Made by a program: the position numbers and the translations under genes | Part shown: piece after piece, positions 11,464 to 28,334 of the stretch | Numbering within the stretch: position 1 is the stretch's first letter | Layout of the letters: each line of letters starts with the position of its first letter | The notes under the pieces: model-generated | Told to the model about the DNA's origin: nothing | Databases searched by the model: none | Seen by the model: the letters and a program-made list of their open reading frames with translations, nothing else | Source: Hydnum rufescens UP504 | Taxonomy: Eukaryota; Basidiomycota; Agaricomycetes; Cantharellales; Hydnaceae | Assembly: GCA_014904985.1 (NCBI GenBank) | Contig: MU128987.1 | Coordinates: 128,153-192,152 of the forward strand | DNA length: 64,000 nucleotides | Direction: 5' to 3'

Positions 11464-12811
11464 TTATTCATACAGGGGTGACGACCGCCGTCCTCGGTGT
11501 TCCTCGCCCCTACAATTCGTTGTCCGCCGAAGCAAACCTAACTGGCTTCTGAGAGATGGCAGAATACAGAGAAATGTCAATATCACGTCCTTCACCCTCA
11601 TATCCAGTGATGTGAACAACTCACGGTGATCTTCTATCTCACCAATGTCCTTTTCATCATCGGCCAACTGCACTGATGACAGATCCTATCAATCATTGTC
11701 AGTACCTTCTTCCCAGGCTTCTCTCCATGCTCTCACTTGTTCGAGTCCAACGCCACCAGTAGTAGATCCACTGCCCGATCCTCCCACTTCCGTGAGTTCT
11801 AGGCTCAAGTTGTCACTCATGGGCGAACTCCGGTATCGCGGTTGCTGTGTAAACTCCATCATCTCCAAACTAAGGCATGGTTCCCGTCCATCAGCACCCT
11901 TCACCGCATCCATACACGTCTCTTACTCACATCAGTTGGTGTATGTGGAGTGTGGAAAGCGGTACGGAGTCCTCTACGTGAGTTGAGACCGTGCAGTAAC
12001 GAATTTGACGGTAGTAGTGATCAGGACACGCACGGCGATTTCGCTGCCACGGTCCCAACGGTCCACATGATACAGCCCACTTCAGCCAGGGTATGTGTGC
12101 GCCAGTCAATTATGCAGACACGCAATGCAAGCACAATTTGATTATTACCTATTTGAGCAACCACCAGCGACATCACAGCTCCGGGAATCTTCCATGAACC
12201 CGTCAGACCTCGGATCCTACAACAAATTTGCATGAATTGTCTATGAGCGAACTTGACTAGAGATGAAAGGCATACTGGAATGTATAAAAACCTGGAGGCA
12301 TCAGATACATCATGAGATACGGTAATGGATTTATATTGCGAGAGGGAAACGGTGACGAACCGTACACGGCGACGGATATTGGGATGTTCCATGACCGTAT
12401 AGTGGCATACAGTGACAGAAATGTTCGCGGATCTATATGCGGGTAAATGCAAGATGCGGAGAATATGAAATGGGGACATACGAAGGAATCCGACGTAAGC
12501 ATTCCAAGCGACGCATGCCATTGTCGCTAGCCACGGGGGATAAGCACGAGGATTCTCGAAATACGGTGAATGAAACGGAGATGCATACCGGTTTGGAAAA
12601 TATCGAGGATTGAAAAGAGATATACGATTATACGCAAAAAGAGTGGATCGGAATCTGCAAGGACAGTGAAGTAAATGGCTAATTGTACGAGGAACAGGAT
12701 ATTCAAGGCCATGTTGAATGCATTTGCAACGAACAACGCGATGATGCTGTAGGAAAATAGGGATCAAGATAGTGTTGGGAGGAGGAATTAGAGCACTGAC
12801 AAGGGTCCCAT
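11464..12811 (-). pseudogene. DUF6534-type membrane protein, copy C, internally deleted
   Basis: The first exon (ATG at 12,811), the hydrophobic VANAFNMALNILFLVQ exon and the exon with RIRGLTGSWKIPGAVMS are present. At 12,009-12,010 the sequence jumps from the 3' tail directly to the region after CMIMWTVGTVA. Relative to copy B (about 5,765-6,322) this removes around 560 bp, including the exon with ACVMMSMILIF and the following helix-coding exon. The product would lack its last transmembrane segments. It shares a 161-bp divergent upstream region with the intact CDK11. A single long open frame (to 13,193) crosses this region but is fortuitous. Confidence 0.6.
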
Positions 12812-12972
12812 GGGGGTGGAATAGACGAAGTGATGTGGCTGATGCCTGATGCTCCTTACGGGGTTTGCCGGAAGTAACATAGGCGCCGGCGAGAAAGAGT
12901 TGATTCGTTGATCCAATTCCGAGGCCTATCTTGCTTCCACACCGAACCAAAGCAGCCCCATCTCTGTTCATC

Positions 12973-14446
12973 ATGTCCGAAGAAACAGCAAGCTCAACGC
13001 CAAAGAAACGCTCCAGATGGGAGGATGACATGCCAACTGAAGCAGTCGTCCCCGTCTTGAAGAAGAAAAAGCCAAAACGGCATTCTACCGTCGACGAGCG
13101 CCTTGGAACATTTCCACATGTACAGGTAGCCCAATTGTCGATAGCTTCCCAGCCATCCTCTCCACGCCAACCGCTCGCTAGGCCTTTGACCACACGAAGT
13201 GCATTCGTCCCTCCCAGGACTTCGCATCCTGCATTTGCCGCCTGCCGATCTGTCTATTGCTATGAACGTCTGAATCATATCGAAGAGGGATCGTACGGTG
13301 TCGTATTTCGCGCACGGGACAAGGCGACGGGCGACATCGTAGCTATCAAGAAACTCAAATTAGATGAGGAGAAGAACGGATTCCCTATTACCAGTTTGCG
13401 GGAGGTCATGGCTCTCATGGTCTGCAGACATGAGCACGTTGTCGGTGTGCGGGAAATCGTTGTTGGGGATACACTGACACAGTAAGCACAAACAATCTTG
13501 TGACCTCCTCGTACTGGAAAAAATCGGATATAAACATAGAGTATTCATCGTGATGGATTTTATTGAGCACGATCTCAAATCCCTGCTTTCTATCATGCCA
13601 AGTCCCTTCCTGCAGTCAGAGATTAAAACTCTTCTGCAGCAGCTCTTGTCTGCAGTGGCACACTGCCACTCGAACTGGGTGCTCCATCGGGACCTTAAGA
13701 CAAGCAATCTTCTTATGAACAACCGAGGTTCAATGAAAGTTGCTGATTTTGGGCTGGCACGCACCTTTGGCGACCCGCTAGGGGACATGACCCCGCTGGT
13801 TGTCACTCTGTGGTATCGGTGCGTTCACGTCGAGGTTTCTTATAGGCGTCTAACGGTCATCCGTCCGTATAGAGCACCGGAAATTCTCCTAGGCGAGACG
13901 TCATACTCCACCGCGGTCGACATGTGGTCTGTCGGTTGCATCTTTGGCGAGTTGATTCTCAAGGAACCAGTATTCCAGGCCAAGGGCGAGATGGACCTAC
14001 TCTCCATGGTCCCCATTTTTCTCAATCGCGTGCCCGACCCTGTTGAACTGAGACAACCTTGTAGATATTCAAATTGCTTGGTTCGCCAACCGAGGATATA
14101 TGGCCCGGATTCACGAAGCTCCCCCAAACTAAGAATATCATGATTCCTCCCAACACGTTGGTCTGGTTTGTATTTTATCTCTTCGTTCATCACTAATGTT
14201 CTTCTTAGACCCTCAACTTTGCGTTCCAAATTTCGATTTGTGACAGACGCTGGGATAGACTTGATATCGAAACTTTTGACATACGATCCTGAACAGCGCA
14301 TAAGTGCTGAGGAGGCACTTAGGCATCCATACTTCTTGTCAGCCCTATCCTTTGTACAGCGTGATGTTTCGAGCGCACTAAAATCTCTCCCAGAGAATCG
14401 CCCCTTCCCAAACATCCCGACATGTTCGGCTCCTTTCCTTCTCTAG
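12973..14446 (+). CDS. CDK11: Cyclin-dependent kinase 11 (PITSLRE) orthologue
   Basis: This is a Ser/Thr protein kinase of the CDK11 family, which in other eukaryotes acts with cyclin L in the nucleus on transcription and pre-mRNA splicing. Five exons (12,973-13,481; 13,540-13,818; 13,873-14,008; 14,065-14,156; 14,209-14,446) sum to 1,254 nt, giving 417 residues. A basic N terminus with KKKKPKRH precedes the glycine loop EEGSYGVVF (about residue 105), AIKKLKL with the ATP lysine, the signature [20 protein letters not shown], and an intact TLWYRAPE activation segment once intron 2 is removed. [16 protein letters not shown] and HPYF close the domain. All catalytic residues are present. The N-terminal region is shorter than in animals. 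An in-frame ATG exists at 12,931, but 12,973 begins the part conserved in the pseudogene copy. Confidence 0.93.
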
Positions 14447-15497
14447 CGGCTGGCGAAAGGTTTGTCTTCATTCCAGGAGCCCTGTCTTGGAGCGTATATT
14501 TACGATTTTTTCAGACGCGGCAAGGCGTTCGATAGCCCTCCGGCGCCAGAACGGATGGCAGATCACAAACTCCTGACAGATTTTGATGACCTGGTATAAC
14601 TCGTCCTGGAAACCGCCAGGTAACGATGATGTCTTCCCACTTACGCCTGCTGCGTGCTCTGATTATCGATGGATATGGACGATTTCCGTACAACTGATGC
14701 ATATTGTGCTCTGAGGGAATAGTCAGCGATTTGCGTATACGTGCACGATTTTATAATGCTGCTCCCCGATCTGGCAGGGACGACCGACGCAGCACCTCTT
14801 CTGTCAGAACATTCCTCGCGGAGGATAATGAAGAGGGGTCAGACCCGCAACAAATCCCCAGGAGCAGAAGCAGAAGCGGGGGCGGCCCTTGGAACGCTGA
14901 TAGAGAGTGGTGTAGGGGCTGGAATAGCAGCTGTCGTCCATCGTCCTTTCGGTACGCTAAAGAATCCCCCTTGTGTCTTCTGCGAGTTTTTCGTTTGCAT
15001 TACGGTCCCCACGTTTCTTGGAGCTACTCAAATTGCAGCTTTGGATGTTCGTCAATTTACGGTTTCCACTGCCTTGGGCAGGAACCACTCGTATGAAACC
15101 GGGTGTACGAAGCCGGGTGTGTGGTCGTTAGGCGATCATCTCCCTTCAAGGTTTGATAGTATGAGACTGGAGAATAGGTTGGCAACTTGCTTCATATATA
15201 CACCAGCAATAAACAAATCAAGAGACACAAGATGCGAATGATTACACACTGATCGGTGATGTAGACAATAGCGGTGAATGGCTGGAGGTCACAAAATGTC
15301 AACTCGAGGTCTGAGGAGCCTGCCGTTCTTGTGGGCCAAATGTGTCTCGTGGCTCCGAGTCTATCCAAGGATACTCGGGGATGTCCATCACATAAGGCAC
15401 AGCCTTGTCCCCCTCACCCACTACTCGGAGAGTATGGAGGCCTACGTCCCCGTGCGGCGTCTTCGTTCTCTCGTGGAGACGATGGAGAACTAGATGA
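14447..15497 (+). other. Region with an unassigned open frame (14,741-15,241)
   Basis: Downstream of CDK11, an ATG at 14,741 opens a 166-codon frame beginning MHDFIMLLPDLAGTTDAAPL with a glycine/alanine-rich middle. An overlapping frame from 14,704 is arginine/serine-rich. Neither resembles a family I know, and splice sites are not evident. 14,447-14,700 holds nothing recognisable. Treat as a possible hypothetical gene only. Confidence 0.2.
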
Positions 15498-15845
15498 TTA
15501 TTGATTTTTTTTTTTAAAAAGCAAAATTAAAATCAATATGGCGTGGAACTTGATAAATAAATGGATATAATGGATAGAACACGCACTCTTTGCGTGCTCC
15601 CTCATGACACGCATGAAATCCGGGGCTGTCTGGATAGTCGGGCCCAGGGTCTGGAACTCCACCTCGCTGCCCCCGACAAACCTCCGCTCTGACTTGGCCC
15701 GGCGTCTGGGGAGCTCGACCGTAGTAGGATCATGCGGGCTTGATGCGGAAGCATTGGGAGACGCGAGAAGGGCGCTTAATTCTGCTTGAGTGCAGATGTG
15801 CAGGACTCGACCGGGGGTTTGTGCGGAGGCGAGTGAATCGGGCAT
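15498..15845 (-). CDS. Small hypothetical protein
   Basis: A minus-strand frame of 115 codons starts MPDSLASAQTPGRVLHICT and continues through an alanine/serine-rich stretch to a segment VEFQTLGPTIQTAPDFMRVM. The last 25 residues are hydrophobic and end in KKKNQ, read from A/T-rich sequence, so the true gene probably splices out near the GTGCGTG at about 15,585. No family is recognised. It has better amino-acid composition than random frames nearby, which is the only support. Confidence 0.3.
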   Translation of the reverse strand: MPDSLASAQTPGRVLHICTQAELSALLASPNASASSPHDPTTVELPRRRAKSERRFVGGSEVEFQTLGPTIQTAPDFMRVMREHAKSACSIHYIHLFIKFHAILILILLFKKKNQ

Positions 15846-16371
15846 GTGTCGAGAGCTCGATTATGGGTGAAAGAGTAGGAAAGAGCCTGGAGCGGGGGAC
15901 GTTTGTGTGGAGTTGATTGCTTTTAACGGTCGATCCCTCTTCCCTTTCCGCTTGGTGTAGTACAGTAAATAGAGACAACGGCCACAAACACCAAGGCACC
16001 CTGGATTTCGAATAAATTCAAGTACACGTCAGCCGATTGCCCTCGATGTGCAATCACAATCCTTGGTACGACATGCCTGTTTGTCACTACTTCGTCCGTT
16101 CCCGGGATCAAGTCCAACTCGAAAGAACTTACTGTAACGGAGTTTACTGTACTAAGAGGGCTGATCCCACAAATTCATCAATTGCATCGTGATCCAGATC
16201 GCAGTTTTGATAATTGCTGTTAGAGCCCATTGTGAATCAACACCCGAGGGCGATGGGCGATCACGGTATGTAGTGTACGTATCTCCTCACAAACATTCCA
16301 TGTCTATGTATCTTATTGACACTCAACCTACCAGACAGAGGTATCCGAATCATCTATTGGAATAGACTTAT

Positions 16372-18246
16372 CTATATTGAAGACGGTGGAACGATGACAC
16401 TCCAGTCGCTGGGTATGGTGCCCACCTGGCGACCTGAAATCTCTTTCAGGATCACCTTCGTGAACGGGCCAATGCCATCCTCTCCAGTGGGGACACTAAT
16501 ATCTTCCCCTCTATAACCGATGCGTTTGACAGGGCAAACAATAGCGGCCGTTCCTATATCAGCGTTTTTTTTTGTTTAAAAGAGGTTACCAAAAAGAAAG
16601 TGTTCAATCCAGGGGGCATGAGGGCCAAGGTAATAGCAAGGAGCAGCGACAGGGGCAGGGCACGTACCACAGCCAAATACCTCTAGGAGCGTGCCATCCC
16701 GAGCAGCTTGCTTCACTTCGCCCATGGTGATGGGACGCTCAGACAAAACGAGTTTATCGGGCAGCCCAGCGATAGGGTTCACATTCGACCCGTGTTCGCG
16801 GGCGATCGCTATCACGGAGTCCCGTGTAACGCCGGGCAGAACAATGTCATCCAACGGTGGAGTAACGAATTCCGTCACTATCAGGAAGAAAGATTGTCAT
16901 CGCTGAGATTAAGAGAAGGCGCATCAAAGGAAAAACGCACCACCATCTTTGCCCTTAAGAACTATTCATACATCAACGAATGATTCCGCGATATGGCAAA
17001 TAGATTGACGTACCAACAAAAAGATTCATAGTCCCCACCTGTCGAACAACGAATGAATACGGCTCCTGCATAGTAACAGAATCGGGAACTGACTCACTTC
17101 GGTGAGCAGATCATCGGAACCCAACAACCACAAGATCTGATCATATCCTAATTTAGCAGCCTCAACTTGGGGTACAACACCGGGACTGTAATTCGCGCCG
17201 AGCTTGTACCCGCCAGTTCCCCCTGGATGTGCACGGACAAATTCCGTTGTCGCTAGAAGGGAAACAGCCTTGAAACCCCCTTTATAATATGGGCCCACTG
17301 GAGAAAGGATAACGAAGAGAAGGGCATTGCTAGGTGGACCGACTCCAATGGCCGTCTGGGTACCAACTAGTGGAAGGGGTGAATATGAGTACAAGCAAAA
17401 TGGTCGCGAAATATCGATCTGGGAACGTACTCAAGGTAGGGCGGATATAGAGACTGTACCCAGGCTCTTGCGGAATCCAATGCGCATCTAATGCCACGAG
17501 CTTCTTGATCAAGGCAGTGACGGCTTCACCATTAAAAGTCTGACGAAAAAATATCAGACACATGATGACGGCATCAAGTAGATATCTGCCCACAGGTAAT
17601 GCGAGACGCTCGAGCACTTCGGTTCATGCGCTTCATGTTCATATCGGGTCGGAATAGTGTAACTTTGCCACTCTCGTCGCGATAAGCTTTTAACCCTTCG
17701 AACAGGGTCTGTGCATAATGAAATACAGTCGCACTTGGCTCTAGACTTAATGGACCATCTACGTGTAAGAACTTGTGAGATGTAACCGATGCTGAATAGA
17801 GGGTAAGAGGGGAACCAACATGGATGAATCTTCGGGGCACCCCAACCAGAGGCCGCAGACCAGGGAATTGACAGCATATGATCGGTCTAGACATATAAAA
17901 GACTAGTCGAACTGCTGAATAATATGATGCATAGTCGATACACACAAATGTCTGGCCAAATACCAATGTCTTTGGAAGAGGGGGCGTGCGAAGATTAGTG
18001 CTTTTTTCAATGACAAGCTTTGAAGGCTAGTTTTCCTTTCGAGGTTAGCCGCAGAGGTGTTAATTATGCATGAAAATCCACCTCGATGTCTGGGAGGGCA
18101 GCCCTGAGGCCGGGCACGGCACCAGTCGGGTGTTTGTCCCATTTGCGGGAAGTCGTATGAAAAGTGGAAGTAAAAGTGAGAAACGTAAAACGACAAGAAA
18201 GAGCAGCAGCCCGAGCAGCTAGGCGAGGGCCATGCAATATGGCCAT
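16372..18246 (-). CDS. BAT1: Mitochondrial branched-chain amino acid aminotransferase, frameshifted in exon 4
   Basis: This is a PLP enzyme (fold type IV) interconverting Leu/Ile/Val and their keto acids. It starts at 18,246 with an Arg/Ala-rich, acid-free presequence ([17 protein letters not shown]), indicating mitochondria. Exons then give [68 protein letters not shown], the PLP-lysine segment [11 protein letters not shown], and GVTRDSV. A very small 21-nt exon near 16,956 supplies LKGKDG. The end is [22 protein letters not shown] with stop at 16,372. Exons 1-4 (165+81+67+165 nt) leave one extra base: the frame slips between MKRMNRSA and RLALPTFNGEA at about 17,610-17,617. Either the allele is disabled or there is a one-base sequence error. 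The symbol is by family; BAT1/BAT2 paralogy is not tested. Confidence 0.9.
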
Positions 18247-18779
18247 TTTCCCCCAGGAGGAATTGAGGGGTGCAAGCACGAACCACTGTTGACTCCAAAA
18301 TGCGGTCGGAAGCAAATAGACGCGGTGACTCGTGACCATTGACCATCATTAAATGGACCCGGAAGATCGCCTAGGAAGGAGGCACTGGATCCCAAGAACT
18401 TAAAGACCTCTCAGTCTCGTTCCACGAACAGGACTGGATCATCCGGTTGAGTCTGCCAGGCCTGAGGTCCAACCCAAGGCCACAGGTACCTATCCATCCT
18501 GCTTACGCCATGCACTTCGCGTCCCTACCATAATTAGGAGATCCATCAGGATCTTCGCTTCATGCGTCACTCTTGGGAGCGATGCTTGATTAGATTAGGT
18601 GCCAGAGGGCATCTACTGTCCAGTGTTACAAAACCTTCTAAGTACGTACAAGTGACAAGTCCGTTCTGTGGGTAGGAAGATCGACAACACTGAAAAACTA
18701 CTGATAAAAGTCTATTTGAGGGGATGAAAGAACAACAATGGCGGCCAAGACCCGCCACTGAATATCATAGAGGTCGTCC

Positions 18780-20441
18780 TTAAAGCACCAGCATAGCACC
18801 ACAGAGAACAGCTCCGAAGAGAACACCAAGGTTCAGAGGATTTCCGGACACACTTAGTGGGGCATCGTTAGATTGGGGGCTTCCCGTTGGATTGCTACCG
18901 GAACTGGTTGCGGTTGATGTAACAGCGGGGGAGACGCTGTGGGGAACGTATGTTACGGAGTTCAGATTTGCCGCGACTTGGAAGACGGAACCGCCGCCAT
19001 AGTTGTAAAACTGTTCCAAGAAATCAGTAATAGATCAATAGCCTGGAAAAAATCCCTCAAAGAACAGTTTCGGGACTTACATCGACCAGGATGACCGTGG
19101 GATATTTAGAGTATTCGGCACCACACTGGGAGGCTTGAAGCCCAAGGGATCCATATCCACTGACAGCATTGGTCACATTCAACAATGATTTATCAGGGAC
19201 TGGAAATGTTAGCCCGAACAGAGTCTCCGTTTTATCCAGGTAGTGGTTAATGAGGTACTGAAAGAAAAGAACAGGTGGTGAGTCATTTGATATCATTTGA
19301 CGCATATGAAATCATACCATTTTATTGCCTGCGGTCCCTGTACGATTCACAGCGCAGTTGAAAGTCTGATCTGTCACGTCGTACGCCGTCTCCCAAATAT
19401 TTGAAAATTCTGTGCGGTGGGGAACGACGCGACAAAAAGTAAGCAACTAAATAAGAACTTCGACTGTCGGAGACGTATACGCACCATCGATGATGTATGG
19501 CACCGAGGCAAAGTCCGCATTGCTATCCATGAATGTAAGTACTCGTTTTCCGGAATCCTAGAAGGTAAGTTTTATAGTCTGAGCACCTCATCCACAATAA
19601 GGTTACTGCGGCGAATTAAATGCTCACGATGAGCGTTCCGAGTGTAGGCCATTGGCTCCCATCGATGGTCGCAGTCGTCGGAGAATATGACAGCGAATCA
19701 AGCCCCACGCTTTGGTACACAGTAGCATACTGTGACGGTGGCAAGTTGTCACTATTTACAATGAGGATGACAACGACTTCATTTGGATTTCCGTCGAGCC
19801 ACGTTTTGACTTGAAAAAGAGGGAATTAGGAGTGTCACCGAAGCAGAACTACTACTCACCAGAGGAAAGGTAGTTGCTAAGTGTCCCCGCATCCAAAATG
19901 ACCTGTGGGATAGGGATTATTAATGTGGTGGCATGAGGGATACACAGGTTGACGTACGCAGCTCGTATGACAAAGATGAATAACCCCACTGGAATTATGG
20001 GCCTGGATCTGGAGCATGCGAATCCCTTCATTGAGCTGCGTTGTTACGTTATAGTCCTGGTTTGCTGCGACTGGATACGCCAGGGATCAGGTCGAGCAGT
20101 ATTATGAGTCCTCCTATGAAGGAGAACTCACCGCTGCCGGAGGATACAGCGTACGAGTCATGAGCGCCAACGAAAGTGACGTTCCCTTGAGAACGAAGGG
20201 AGTATTTAATACTTGACAAGGTCTTGCGATGTCGGATCTTACCAAGAGTTTTGGAGCACAGCTAGGGAGGTCGGGGAGTTGTAAGGTCAGGGGAGAGGGC
20301 GCACCCAAACATAAGGGGATCGCATACCTCCGAATAGCCATTACAGACGGTCGCCCGGGTGGAGATAGAGCGTGCATGAACCTTGAGAGGAACCGCACAA
20401 AGGAGAGACGAGACAAGGATTGCGACCGGCGCAAAGTACAT
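18780..20441 (-). CDS. Secreted, GPI-type PI-PLC-like phosphodiesterase
   Basis: This is a TIM-barrel protein of the fungal PLC-like phosphodiesterase family, related to phosphatidylinositol-specific phospholipase C; the natural substrate is unknown. The start at 20,439-20,441 gives a signal peptide (MYFAPVAILVSSLLCAVPLK). Exons follow with VCNGYSELCSKTLG, NVTFVGAHDSYAV (first catalytic His), NQDYNVTTQLNEGIRMLQIQ, GVIHLCHTSC (second catalytic His), VILDAGTLSNYL, WLDGNPNEVVVILIVNSD, LTFMDSNADFASVPYIIDG, YLINHYLDK and FYNYGGGSVFQVAANLNSV. The C terminus is Ser/Thr-rich and ends in a hydrophobic stretch (LNLGVLFGAVLCGAMLVL), as in GPI-anchored proteins. At least eight short introns are inferred. 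No break was seen. It is divergent from CSL4 across about 860 bp. Confidence 0.9.
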
Positions 20442-21302
20442 GCTGATAAGCCGAGGCGTGAGGTGTAAGGCCTGAGGAGCAAGGGACGAAGTAGGTTACG
20501 AGAACGAGTTAAAGGGAGGGCGTTTCCCGAAGGCTAATACAGGTAATACAAGAAAGACTGCGGGAGGCGAGGAACTAGGAATACAGTTGGCTCGGTTAGA
20601 TGAATTCACGGAAGTTGCCCGGTGGGTGGCCTCAGTTGTTAATCGCCTCGAGCGTTTCCCCGAGAGTGAGGCCCATGCCATCGCTGTAAGCTGGGCGGCT
20701 CAGACATTTGCGCCATATGTTAGTCCATGCGCGTGAATGAATCGGTGGTATGGTTCAAAGCTTACATGAGATGCTTGATCCCTATTAGGCAATGGTCTTC
20801 GATTCACTGGTTGTTTGTCTCGCATTTTCTGCCGACCAGACTGGCTCATACAGAGTCACTGAAAGCGCTTGAAAGTGTTGATAGAATCAATGATCGACGA
20901 TCCACCACAGCTCCGCAGAAAGCCGACCCAATGTAAATACATGTAAACAGTGCACCCTCCATCATAGCCAGGAGCAAGGAGGTATTGGATGTAGGATCTA
21001 GAGACGCGACGCTTGTATAATGTTCGAGGAACCCTAGGATATTTCCCGGATTGGGTTGCGGTGTCCACATGGTATATATCGTTGCCGGCATACAGAATCA
21101 GCCTGAACGCCTCGCAATGGAGGAGAGGTACACACTCTAGTATAGGGCTTATGCGATGGCCATGGGACTACCTATTTGGGGCACTCACGAACGTGAGGAC
21201 CAATGTCCTGGAATTTCACCTAAGTGTTGTGAGGTGAAGCACCAAATCTGGAAGTTCGGGCACAGCATTTTCGGCAAGAACCGCACGAAGCTAGCAGAGG
21301 CT
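20442..21302. promoter_or_regulatory. Intergenic region between divergent PLC-like gene and CSL4, with an open segment
   Basis: The plus-strand stretch 20,476-20,727 is open without an ATG and includes RLDEFTEVARWVASVVNRLE followed by FPESEAHAIAVSWAAQTFAP, which looks like a real amphipathic-helix exon. I could not find a start exon or a continuation, so it may be part of an unresolved small gene. The minus strand at 21,091-20,846 has another open stretch of uncertain meaning. Upstream control sequences of both flanking genes must lie here; no specific site was identified. Confidence 0.3.
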
Positions 21303-22025
21303 ATGATGGCTCCATTTTTGCCCGGACAGCCTCTGCCTACTGGACAGAGTGACGCTCGCTTTGGATCTGGGACATATCTTCGAGATGGGGTCGTGCGGGC
21401 TTCGTTACTTGGAGAAATCGAACACAAAGATGGAGTACGTGAAAGTTATATAGCTAGCGAAACGATACTCTTGAGTGCTTAAGTCGACCAGCATCAAGTG
21501 ATACTCCAACCGTTCACTCGACCTCATCCGCCCGCTCCAGGATCAGTGGTCTTAGGCACAATTACTCGTCTTTCTCCATTGCAAGCTTTTATTGCGATAT
21601 CGGTAGTAGATGGCATTCCACTTCCTCTTGGGGAAGAATTTACAGGCGTGATTCGCACACAAGACGTGCGAGCGACGGAGAAGGACAGGATCAAAATCAG
21701 CGATTGTTTTCGAGGAGGGGATGTCGTGAGGGGTCAAGTTGTGCGTTGCTGTTTCGCTATGGTGGATACATAAATTCAGCTCCGCCCCGTAGATATCCCT
21801 AGGCGATGCACGCAGCTACTATATTACAACTGCGAGAAATGACCTGGGAGTGATATTTGCGACAAGTGAGGCAGGTGAGTGCCAGACTACCGCGTTGAGA
21901 TAGGAGTGAAACCTAACATGTGGTGGACAGGTGCCACGCTGGAACCAGTGAGCTGGCTTGAAATGCGATGTCCTAGAACGGGTAGTGTGGAGAAGCGCAA
22001 GTGTGCCAAACCGGATGGACTGTAA
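21303..22025 (+). CDS. CSL4: Exosome complex subunit CSL4
   Basis: This is a cap subunit of the RNA exosome (nuclear and cytoplasmic 3'-5' RNA processing and decay). Four exons (21,303-21,434; 21,492-21,740; 21,793-21,874; 21,931-22,025) total 558 nt, giving 185 residues, close to the usual family size. The N-terminal domain reads FLPGQPL..GSGTYLRDGVV, the S1 domain follows with GSVVLGTITRL and the family signature IRTQDVRATEKDRI, then FRGGDVVRGQVISLGDARSY and YYITTARNDLGVIFA. The C-terminal zinc-ribbon-like part is reduced to WLEMRCPRTG with one clear Cys pair member (CAKP). Two ATGs occur in tandem at the start; either works. Confidence 0.95.
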
Positions 22026-22468
22026 TCCCTAGTATTCCAGATAGTTTACATTGTTGCCAGAGACGAGAAAGGCAGTAATTGAAGACAAACGAAAGATCTT
22101 TTCTGGTGTGAAATAATCCAACCTTGGGTGTCGGCTGTGATGAGAGAAAAAGACTTCTGTATTGGACGCCACAGCTTTCTGGGATCAGCACCGGATACCA
22201 TCGTCGAGACCTACGAGCAGTTGCTGAATTTTTCTGGATTTATCAGGATTCGTTGGACAGTTGTGCCCAGCCACCGAATACGGGAAGGGAAAATAGCTCC
22301 GAAAAGCGGTCGAACGAAAATTGAACGGGGGGAATTGAGACCAAGAGTCTCTCCTGACCACGACAACACCCCCCGTCCAGTTTCGCTTGACGCCCATAGC
22401 GGCGGTGGCTCCGACTCTCTTCCCGACGTCGTCTTCGACCACCAGGGCAACTCACCGCCACGCCCAAA
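22026..22468 (+). promoter_or_regulatory. Upstream region of INO80
   Basis: This covers the 3' flank of CSL4 and the 5' flank of INO80, transcribed in the same direction. Open frames crossing it on both strands have no conserved features. Just before the INO80 ATG it is C-rich (CACCCCC, GACCACC), which fits a leader or core promoter; no defined element was found. Confidence 0.3.

Positions 22469-28334
<5,866 letters not shown>

Noticed and set aside
12021..13193. 390-codon minus-strand frame across copy C and the CDK11 start
   Set aside because: It runs antisense through CDK11 exon 1 and through introns of the DUF6534 gene; the family motifs need splicing into other frames.
15274..15504. Overlapping 71-76 codon plus-strand frames
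   Set aside because: No motif, no splice context, and two frames are equally open, which suggests chance.
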